Shown in pieces: positions 13,345 through 23,500 of a DNA stretch of 64,000 nucleotides. The notes under the pieces were generated by a model. The model saw nothing but the letters and a program-made list of their open reading frames with translations, ran no database searches and had not been told where the DNA came from. Origin of the DNA: Sipunculus nudus (Eukaryota > Annelida > Sipuncula > Golfingiida > Sipunculidae); NCBI GenBank assembly GCA_026874595.1, contig CM049307.1:32475862-32539861 (forward strand). Reading direction: 5' to 3'. Numbering within the stretch: the stretch's first letter is position 1; each line of letters opens with the position of its first letter. Both the position numbers and the translations under genes were made by a program.

Positions 13345-14146
13345 TTTCTGTTCGTCAACATTGGCACGTGTACCGCGTGTTTACTAACAGCATGTAGATT
13401 AACAGGTTATGCATCTGTCACAGGGCGTTATAAGAACTCTTCTGAGCAGGAATTAACTAGAGACTATAACTGTTAACCCAGAGTGTTTGTCAACCTGGGT
13501 ACCATGTTTACTAATAGCATGTAGATAAACAGGCTCATGCATCTGTCACAGGGCGTTATAAGAACTCTTCTGAGCAGGAATAAACTAGAGACCATAACTG
13601 TTAACCCAGAGTGTTTGTCAACCTGGGCACGGGTACCATGTTTACTAATAGCATGTAGATAAACAGGCTCATGCATCTATCACAGGGCGTTATAAGAACT
13701 CTTCTGAGCTGGAATAAACTAGAGACCATAACTGTTAACCCAGAGTGTTTGTCAACCTGGGCACGGGTACCATGTTTACTAATAGCATGTAAATAAACAG
13801 GCTCATGCATCTATCACAGGGCGTTATAAGAACTCTTCTGAGCAGGAATAAACTAGAGACCATAACTGTTAACCCAGAGTGTTTGTCAACTTGGGCACGG
13901 GTACCATGTTTACGAATAGCATGTAGATAAACAGGCTCATGCATCTATCACAGGGCGTTATAAGAATTCTTCTGAGCAGGAATAAACTAGAGACCATAAC
14001 TGTTTACCTAGAGTGTTTGTCAAAATGGGCACAGATACCGTGTTTACTAATAGCATGTAGATAAACAGGCTCATGCATCTATCACAGGGCGTTATAAGAA
14101 CTCTTCTGTGCATGAATTAACTAGAGACCATAACTGTTAACCCAGA
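13345..14146. repeat. satellite array, 134-bp unit, six copies
   Basis: The anchor CAGGGCGTTATAAGAA starts at 13,421, 13,549, 13,683, 13,817, 13,951 and 14,085, giving spacings of 128, 134, 134, 134 and 134 bp. Each unit also carries ACTAGAGACCATAACTG and a GTTAACCCAGAGTGTTTGTC block. The central copies are nearly identical and the outer copies are more diverged, as expected if unequal crossing-over homogenises the middle. The unit is not a multiple of three, and the repeated short frames it creates on the minus strand are not genes. Confidence 0.95.
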
Positions 14147-14244
14147 CTGGTAGAGAAATGATAGGCTTACGAACGCTTCCAGTTTATCCCCGGCCGGGTG
14201 ATGGCACGCGATCGCCTTCAAAGCGGTTCTCAGTGATATTGAAA

Positions 14245-14375
14245 ATAAACTAGAGTGTGGAGAGCACGGCCAGATTTCATAAAGTAGAGAGCACGTCCAG
14301 ATTCCAGAGTGTGAGGAGCATCTCCAGAGTCTATAGTGTACAGAGGACGTCCAGAAGTCATCGTGCAGAGAGCAC
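14245..14375. repeat. short imperfect tandem repeat
   Basis: Roughly 28-30-bp units built on GAGAGCACGTCCAGATT occur about four times with substitutions. They lie just after the satellite array and may share its history. Confidence 0.6.
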
Positions 14376-14479
14376 GCAGCTTTGGTCAGTACCATTTATT
14401 GCTCATTCATGGCGGCACCTAGTGTGTAAATTAGGAATTATAAGCCAACATATTGGCACAATTGCTTGACTGGATTTGT

Positions 14480-15178
14480 AATTCGTTATACAAGTGGTTA
14501 CATCAGACAAAAACATATGTGCGACCATTTTAGTATTGACACGTCTTTTATCAATAATTATCTAATTAGTATATGTAAGAGACATGTGCATACTCACCCA
14601 CTACAAGCGATTTATGTCTGTTTCATTTATTTTCTCTCATGTTAACCATAGGTATGATGATACAATTAAGTAACTGTGGACCACTATTGCGAAGAAAAAT
14701 GGGAGAGAAAATATAAGTATATAAACTGAGTTTACTACTTCTACTTTAACCATTATTCACACTACTACGTACATACACTGTAACTATTGATATTACCATA
14801 ATTATCGTTATAAAAGTTACTTGATCTTCTCTCGTTACATTACAACAACAAAATAAGGGTTTCCTATGTAATCGCGCCACCTGTTCAGAACACTGAAATA
14901 AAATAAATACTTGTTTATACATTTTATCAAAAGAATTGTTAGATAAATAGGTAGGTGAAAATGAAATGTTTAATCCGTGTGCATTCAGTATGTTTCTATA
15001 CAATCATGTACACGTATACAGTACATCAGGTGTAAATGATTAGTACAGACTGATCTAACCACGGAGACCTGCAGTAAATCGTCAGACGCCCCCGATAAGA
15101 CACGCTTTTTTTGTTTGCAGCTTCAACCAGGAAGCAAAGCATACAGGAAGCAGCCTATCACGGCGTCACGTGCTCTAT
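14480..15178. other. no recognisable gene
   Basis: AT-rich spacer. No motif or RNA gene was seen. Confidence 0.5.
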
Positions 15179-15199
15179 GGGGGGGGGGGGGGGGGGGGG
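15179..15199 (+). repeat. poly-G tract
   Basis: Twenty-one G residues in a row on the + strand. A second, shorter G-run lies near 15,450, upstream of the promoter candidate. Confidence 0.95.
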
Positions 15200-15493
15200 A
15201 CGAAGTCATAGGTCAAAGGTTCAGGTAGCCAGACGGTCTAAAAGAACTCCAGGAGATAATCACAGTTTTACTTAAGAAAACTGATTTGAAGATTTTTTTA
15301 AACAAGATTCAGTTTAAATAAGGACAATGGCAACCGTCTATCCTAGTCAAATGTACAATTAAACACTTATCATATTACCTAAGCTAAAATCAATCTTTAG
15401 AATGGCAAAGCCTAGTTACTGATAAGATAATTAAACAGCGGGTGACGTGGGGGGGGGGGGGGCGTGTTATAAGCATTACTGAGTATTGACAGC

Positions 15494-15543
15494 TGACGTC
15501 AGGTAATTGACCTATAAAACAGCTTGTGGAGAGCTCTCAGATT
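15494..15543 (+). promoter_or_regulatory. candidate core promoter with CRE, TATA box and initiator
   Basis: The sequence shows a full palindromic CRE, TGACGTCA (15,494-15,501), then TATAAAA (15,513-15,519), then TCAGATT (15,537-15,543), which fits the metazoan initiator YYANWYY with A at 15,539. The TATA-to-initiator distance (26 bp) is slightly shorter than usual. A GTGACGTGG half-CRE lies about 50 bp upstream. About 40 bp downstream is a strong 5' splice site, GTGAGT, at 15,580. The + strand gene it could serve is the NLR starting near 17.4 kb. CREB/ATF control is an inference from the CRE alone. Confidence 0.55.
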
Positions 15544-15579
15544 AGTGAGTGCCAGGAGACAGTCGACAGGGCAAATAAT
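15539..15579 (+). other. candidate non-coding leader exon
   Basis: The stretch between the initiator and the GTGAGT donor at 15,580 contains no ATG, so it would be a 5' UTR exon. It would have to splice to a coding exon downstream, possibly the CARD exon at 17,385 or a small start-codon exon I have not found. Confidence 0.4.
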
Positions 15580-16186
15580 GTGAGTCTATGTATAAAACTT
15601 TATATGTTTAAAAGTAGCTGGGTATGCGTGTATATATATGTGCGTTTGTTTGCTCAAAATGCAGTTAATAATTTTGATAAGAGGTACAAATCTGTAAGGT
15701 GTTTGGGTATTAATAATAACGTATAACTACTTAGATAAGAGGTGCTGATGTGTAAGGTGTTAGGGTATATGATAAAAAATAAGATATGAAATTCACCTTG
15801 CTTAAACGTGCTGAAATGTGTATCAAAGCGTGTGTGAGTTATTATATGAGAAAAGGGACAGGAAATCACATGATTGTTTATATTTATTAAGACGTACATT
15901 ATAATACCTAAAAAGTATTGTATGGGTGACTCGTGATGTTTAGCACAGATATCAGATGAAACTGATCCAAGAGTGTTTTATCTTGCTGAGCACGGAAAGT
16001 TTTAAATTCAGTTTTGTATCTTGTGCTGACATCTGGTGGAACAGTCATTACTACTGAGAACTTTGATCAAGTGTTTGTTTTTGGCGATTGGGAGAGGGCT
16101 GGTGATTACATGTAACGGCTTTGATTGTTATTGTATTTTTTTTTACCTGAGGGGTACCTAAAAACAATGACATATACAAAAATGTA

Positions 16187-16660
16187 TTAAAGGTGCCCAT
16201 TCACCTAGCTTATGAAAAAGAATTTATGTGATATCTGGCTTCCTCTGTGTATATATTAATGATCTAAGGGAAATTTTGATTGTGGAAAGTTCTTATAAGG
16301 CCGTGGTAAAGGATGTAGGGACTTGATTATCAACAATATGTTTGTAAACACAGCAATGTTGACAAACGGCAAAATCATGTAACCTAAGGCGGTAGGTTGT
16401 ATATATTCGGAGGTAGAAAGGTCACTTGTAGCAAAATGCCATTTGCAAAGCTCTTCCTTATCTGACTTGCTGCCAGATGCCCTTGTTGAATTTGTTTTGA
16501 TTTTATTTTTGCGGGCCCCGCATATTTCAAACACGTTGATATAGACAAAACAAGCAGCTGGTGTGTGGTGATATCCATGTTTTCTGGCCTATTTTTTATA
16601 AAAGCTCCAAGGGATTACCTTTAGTTTATAAAGGTCAGATAGGGGATTTGGCCCCTTTAA
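16187..16660. mobile_element. TTAA-flanked MITE, copy 1
   Basis: This 474-bp element is closely similar along its length to the copy at 38,490-38,961. It begins TTAAAGGTGCCCATTCACC and ends GGCCCCTTTAA, so the ends are imperfect inverted repeats with TTAA at each tip. TTAA duplication is typical of piggyBac-type transposition; membership of that group is an inference. No transposase is encoded. Confidence 0.75.
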
Positions 16661-17066
16661 GCGAAACATATCACTTTTTAACTTAACATTGATATGCTGT
16701 ATTAAAATTAGGATATGATATACCCTGAACAACATTTATTAATGTGGCCTTCATACACTTAGTACAAAGCTTGAAGATTACATCTTAAGCCTCTCAATAT
16801 TAAACTCCAGTGCCCTCAAGCCGATACAGATGTCTCGGGCTGATATAACCCGTAATAACTGGAACAGAATATATGAACCGGGCATCTTGCGTCGTGCCGC
16901 GTGAGCCAATATACAATTATAAGGTTGTTAAATGGAATGAAAGGGATGTTCTCTCTGATTCATACAAAGGTTTACAAAGACTGTTATGAAACTGTTCTTC
17001 ATTTATATAATTCACGAAATAAATACACTTTATTTTTAAAATAATTTGTTTTAGATATGTTTTGAT

Positions 17067-17070
<4 letters not shown>

Positions 17071-17118
<48 letters not shown>
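17071..17118. repeat. (CT)24 microsatellite
   Basis: A pure CT dinucleotide tract. Confidence 0.95.
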
Positions 17119-17120
<2 letters not shown>

Positions 17121-17384
17121 TTGCAATTATTAAAATTATAATTTTTTAATTGTAATGGAAAAAAAAACTATATCTTGTAAATGATTGTGGCACTAAATCG
17201 TTTTCTCGCAACATTTCTGTGTCTATGACTGGGAAATGCCCTTCCATTGTCTAAAAGAGTCGGAAATGATGGCAAATATGTCCTAACTGGGGCCATTTTC
17301 CATATCCTAATAGTCTATTTAAAGCACTATAGACATCACAGTCTCAAGTTATTATGAAGTTATTATAGTCATCTGCTTCTCAAG

Positions 17385-17523
17385 GGACCTGCTGAGCGAC
17401 AAGAGGCGACAGTGGCTGAAGAGAGTGAGAGTGAAACTGATGGAGACCATACAGCTTAACGCTTTGGTGTGGGCACACCTCAGACAGTATGGCGTCGTCA
17501 CGCAGATAGAGCAAGAAAAAATG
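17385..17523 (+). CDS. NLR exon: N-terminal half of CARD
   Basis: The frame reads DLLSDKRRQWLKRVRVKLME, then LNALVWAHLRQYGVVTQIEQEKM, matching CARD helices 1-3: an R/K-rich first helix, a Leu-rich second helix, then a G-V-[VL]-T turn followed by an acidic helix. The proposed acceptor is AG at 17,383-17,384, though AG at 17,367-17,368 is also possible. The donor is ATG|GTGCAT at 17,524, a weak match, and the 31-bp minisatellite begins almost immediately after it. The first in-frame ATG (17,440) lies inside helix 1, so the true start is probably in an earlier exon. Confidence 0.65.
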
Positions 17524-20500
17524 GTGCATTACCACAACACCAGTCACTACAAAAAAATTCACATGGCTACACATGTTATAATACTACATTCACACGGCTA
17601 CATCTGTCACAATACCACATTCACAATACAACACCTGTCACCAAACCATATTAACTCGGCAACCACCTCTCATAGTTCCACTTTCACACGGCAACACCGG
17701 TCACCATACCACATCTACACGGCAACACCGGTCACCATACCACATCTACACGGCAACACCTGTCACCAAACATCATCCACATGGTAACACCTGTCACCAA
17801 ACTACATACACACGGTAACACCTGTCACCATACTACATCCACATGGTTACACCTGTCACCATACTCCATCACTTGTCACCATACTACATCCACATGGTAA
17901 CACCTGTCACCAAACTACATCCACATGGTAACACCTGTCACCATACTACATCCACATGGTAACACCTGTCACCATACTCCATCCACATGGTATCACTTGT
18001 CACCATACTACATCCACATGATAAGACCTGTCACCATACTACATCCTAACGGTATCACTTGTCACCATACTACATCCACACGGTAACATCTGTCACCATA
18101 CTACATCCACATGGTAACACCTGTCACCAAACATCATCCACATGGTAACACCTGTCACCATACTACATCCACATGGTAACACCTGTCACCATACTCCATC
18201 CACATGGTATCACTTGTCACCATACTACATCCACATGGTAACACCTGTCACCATACTACATCCTAACGGTATCACTTGTCACCATACTACATCCACACGG
18301 TAACACCTGTCACCATACTACATTCACATGGTAACACCTGTCACCATACTACATCCACATGGTAACACCTGTCACCATACTACATCCACACGGTATCACA
18401 GGGGCGGATCCAGGATTTAGGGGAAAGGGGGGGGGGGGGTTCCAACCAAGGAGGACTAATGAAAAACCCAAAAAAGATCACCAGGTCCGGAAAAGGGGAG
18501 TCCAGCCTGCAAAATTTTGTCTGAAACCAATAAAGAAAGCTTGCAGCGGACGAAAGGGGGGGGGGGGGGACCACTCCCGTGGATCCGCTTCTGTATCAGT
18601 TGTCACCATACTACATCCTCATGGTGTCACTTGTCGTCATACTACATTCACATTGCAGCAATTTTCACCAAGCAACATGCACACGGCTACACCTGTTACT
18701 ATCATATCAAACTAAAAAAACACAAGTTAAAACTTACACATTATAACATTCACAAATTACTCGTGTGTTTATTAATACATATTTGTCACTACAACAATTG
18801 TACTTTAATCACTCGTTATATTACATGATCTACAAGTCTTTTGTCCTTACCACATAATACCTGTTCCATGAACACTTCAATCATTAATTATCAGTAACCT
18901 ACTCTATGCCAAATCACATATTTTAGAGTAGTCTCCCTTTTTCATTACCACATATTAACCACATTCATTCGTTAGCCACCTGTAACCATACACAAACCGT
19001 AATGAATTCTTGGTTTCGTGACTTCATATATATGTTAGCGCTTTTCCCCTCAAAACCAGTCTTTCCCACTTACTTCATATCTTAAGTTATTATAACCTAA
19101 AATGAAGAGCAAGAAAATATATCTTTCTTTGGAGTACAGGGCCCCTGCAATTAATATAATATATGCAACATTTATCTCTTTTATCTTTCCAGCAAAAGGA
19201 GCCAAACTCGTGTCAGGTAGGGTGGCTGATTGATAGCATCCTGGGACGCACTAATTCGGATTATGACAAGACGTGTCAGGCGCTTGAATTGTCCAACCAA
19301 AAACACGTGGCTCAGATACTCCAAAACCCTGAAGGCAAGCAATCTGTTAAGGAACAATGTGTTACCAAAAAATGTGGCACAAATGACAAAAAATCCCATA
19401 TCTAGAATCAATCCAAAAAGTTGTCTTATATTCATAATATACCCAATAAAGTATACATTATTTAAAATTTATTACAGTGTTCTTTCTGATGACATATAGC
19501 TTTTCATTAATTTTGACATGATTTTGATAGAGGAAAAACAAAAACCCACTTGTGAGATAGTGTCATGTAGTTTAATACTGCTCCGCTAAAAGTAGACTTG
19601 CTTTTTTCTGGGTGATTAACGTCCATTTTTTTAATAAAAAATTGTTAAAATATCATATGAAAATGAATAAAATTTACATATGTATACCATCAGAAGAAAC
19701 ACTGTATCAGGTTTTAAACAGTGTATACTTCATGGTTTAAATATAGATTTAAAAAAATTTGATTGATTTTAGATACAACGGAATATGCCAGTTTTGCTAC
19801 TCAAACAACATAAATGCACTTACAGTCAGGGCTCGCTATTAATAAGCAACAGAGATTCTTAACATACGTTAAAGCATTTTGAGATAAATTTATCTGTATT
19901 ATTGTACGGAACTGCCATTGCAATTGGTTTTACCAATGCAATAACGAATCGGACGTTAAAATAAAAAATGGTTCAGATTTATTCAAGATCAACTTCTACT
20001 CTTTGAACCGTTAATATATTTTTCAACATAATCGTCATTAAATGGAGGTCCTGTGTTACCAGGGGTATTGTTGGATGACTGGCGCAATCTACTGGCCGAG
20101 CACTACATCGACCACTATGGAAGGATGCGAGTCAACACCCACGGCGACGATGAGAGGGAAGCCCCTATAGACGAACTCTATACAGACACGTGTCTGACTA
20201 TACATGACGCGACTCCAAGTGAACCGGTCGAAACCAAACTACTCAGCTTCTTATCCAAGGTAAACTGCTTAAAAAAATCCACGGTCACATCATAATACAC
20301 TGGGGCAGTTACAGACTCCTAAAAAACAAGGGGGGGGGGGGGATCCCTGGCACAGGTAATTAATGATTCTTAAATACTCTATATCACAGAGGAGTAACTG
20401 AAACATGATCAGTCTCCCTTCAGTTAGTTTCTGCAAAGTTTTTTTTACTGTGTATACACAATTTCAAGCAAACATAGTGAAAACTGTTGCTCAGTTTACC

Positions 20501-23500
20501 TTATATATCTCGATTTTAATATACAAGTTTCCCTATTAAATAAAAAGACTTGAATGTTAAAAGTACTTAACACATATCGACATTTGTTATTATATGATGT
20601 GTATTGAAAATTTTACAAAATTATTTTTCCTCACGTGTACGAGTTGTACGAGGGGAGTTTGCCTTGGACCTCAGATTAAATTGAATCTGTATATAGATGT
20701 TTATTCCATCAAAGGTTTGCTTTGTGATAACAATGAGATCGATCATACAATTGCCCGAGTACATGACTCATTCAGCTATGAGCAGCTATGTTTTAAGTAT
20801 TCACTTTGAAAAAAAAAAACAATATGTAAAATATCTATGACAACAGTTGGGTGGTACGGACAACAAAAACGTATAGAAAATTGCAAAAGGATTTTATGTG
20901 TATATGTACAAGTAACACAAGTCAGAGTGGACCTTGGACTGGTCCAAACTTAATTGAGTTTTACAAGTTGTCTTTTTAATATTTGTAGCACGCAGCTTGT
21001 TTCTCCAATAGGCTGTTAAGTACAAAATTGGAAAAACAAAACTTTATGGAAGACTTTTAATGAATGTATAAGAGAGTAATAATAGAGATACTAGGGAAAC
21101 AGATATAAAGCTGAAAATCGCTCATGATTTCAAACTCTAAGCAATTCGTTTTTGTGACGGACTAACAATTAACGTGCTTTGACATATGAACCAAATAATG
21201 ATTATTATTATTATTATTATTATCATCATCATTACAGGCGAACGGTAATCTCATATACATTAAAGGACCACCAGGAAGCGGCAAATCAACACTAGTAAAA
21301 CGCTGTTTAGTGTTGTGGTCGAAAAGTGTTCAGGAGAGTAACGCAGTAGAAACAATGTATGATCTGGTCTTGTGCACATGTGTTGATACAATGGAAAAAG
21401 GAAAAGATTTTACCATTAAAGACATTCTTTGCGAGCGATTCAACTCTGATACTGAAGAAGTCCTCAAATTCATGGAGGCGAACCCAGACCGGGTTCTGAT
21501 TATATTTGATGGGATACACCTTCTGGATCAAACAAGGTCGAAGGAGATAACAAGCATCATCCACGGACATACTCTGCGAGGTGTTTCCAAAATAGTCACA
21601 GCACGTGACATATGGCCGACCAATGAAATAGACAGACGTGTTACACGTGACTACACAGTCATGGAACTTCACGGATTCAATAAACAGCAATGTTCCACCT
21701 TTATAGGGAAATATTTCAGACCAACCATTGCAGGCACAGTTAATATGCCAAACCCTGATGAGGAAGTCAAACTAGGGGAGCTTCTTGATGCTGAATTAGA
21801 ATCAAGGAAACTTAAAGATTTGTATCAACTTCCGATCCATCTGAATCTTGCTTGTCAACTTTGGCACACAGAAAGAAAGATATTCCCCAGGCGTACAGAT
21901 CTATATGCTGCTGAACTGCAAATCATGCTGGATCAGGATCACCATGTCAGATTCAGACCAATTCAATTAAGCTTAGAAAACCTGAACAGATATGGTGCTC
22001 ATGTCATAAGCTTTGGGATAAGGGTTTTCATGCAGCTTATAGATTTATCAAAAATATCTGGAAGTGAAGAAAGAGACGAAGTACTGAGGTTTGGGGCCAA
22101 ATTAGGTCTCTTTGAAGAGAGTCAAGAGCATGGTATCGGACGACAGGTTATATACCTGAATATCCCGATGATAAGGTTTTTGGCTGCATATGCAATTGTT
22201 CATGTAGAGGGATATTTCAACAGGTTTATGTCTCATGTCCAGACAACTGAATGTCTTCATAATTTCCATGAAGTTGTTTTGTTTGTCTGTGGGCTTTCCG
22301 AGGCGTGTGGTAACAGAATCCTTGCGCATGCTATTCACCTGAGTTGTTATGACGCAAAGGGTGTTTCATCCAGTAAATTTCCTCACTTCTTACCCAAAAT
22401 CGGTAACGTATGGAAGGCTAGACTGAGATCATCAAGAAACATTAGCTTCTTTATCTCTCGGTGTCTTCGAGAATTCAACAACAAAACGCTGATCAACCTA
22501 CCGTTACCTGACAGGTTAACTATCGACCTGGGAGACTTAGATAACAGCCTCATAGCCTGGTTCAGGTCACAGGCTGGTCAATCTGCGGGTGTTCAGCATA
22601 TAACTATAAACAATGGACGGTTATCCCAAATGGTATGGAAAAGTATCTCAGCAGCTATAAATCTGACGGAGGTGAGAAATGTCTACCTGGAGCTCGATGC
22701 CATCGAGGACGTCAAGGATCTAGCTCACAGCATTCGAGAGACCCGACTAAGCAGCCTCCAGTATCATGTAACAGATGTGACGGAAGAGCAGACTACCGAT
22801 CTTGTACAATCTATAACCGAACCCAAAAGATTAATGCGGTTTAATGTTTCACACTTGAAGCTGAATCAGTGTGCTGATATATTTTGGCGAAAGGTTGCAC
22901 AGATGGACAGATTAGTGCGGTTGTCTGTGAGGAGCGTTGACTTGTCGTATCTAGGTGAAAACGTTAGCTCCCTCGCAAACTCAGCATGCTTGACTCAGCT
23001 TGTACTGGAAGATACAAACCTCTCTGATTCACAGGTACACGCCTTGTGTCATGGCCTGGTTAGAACCTCAAAGAATCCTCTATTACCAGCGGTTCCATCC
23101 CCAAACAAAACACTCGTCTGGTTAGACCTCAGTAAAAATGACTTGCGTCGTTCCATCAACGTCTTCAGTAAAACTTTGCCAAAGCTCTCCTGCTTGAAGA
23201 TGCTGCATGTTAACTACTGTAGAATCACAGAGGATTGTTTCAAAGATATTGTCCTGAATTCACCGTCATCGCTGCTTGCCTTGCACGTCGCACACAACCG
23301 AATACAGACAGCTCACTGGATGGCTAGTGGTCCGGTTCCGCTGCCGGAGAAACTTAGGTTTGTCCTGTGTAAGGAGAATCATATGTCCGACCATCAGGTC
23401 CAGCAGATGGAAAGGGCATGGAAAATGTTTCTGCCAAACATCACTTTTTTGTACAATGAAACGACACTGTCAGACTACCAGGACAAACTGAGGAGATGTC

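Larger units (their letters stand above)
17524..19192 (+). other. NLR intron 1
   Basis: This 1.67-kb intron is mostly minisatellite (17,562-18,720) with one inserted MITE. It ends in a strong polypyrimidine tract, CTCTTTTATCTTTCCAG, just before 19,193. Confidence 0.65.

Noticed and set aside
13473-13944. Three similar minus-strand frames as a tandem gene family
   Set aside because: They are created by the 134-bp satellite; the unit length is not divisible by three and copies shift frame.
17562-18390. CRISPR-like array
   Set aside because: Units are contiguous 31-bp repeats without unique spacers, in a eukaryotic intron.
22102-22338. Antisense frames over the NLR exon
   Set aside because: Shadows of the strongly supported sense frame.
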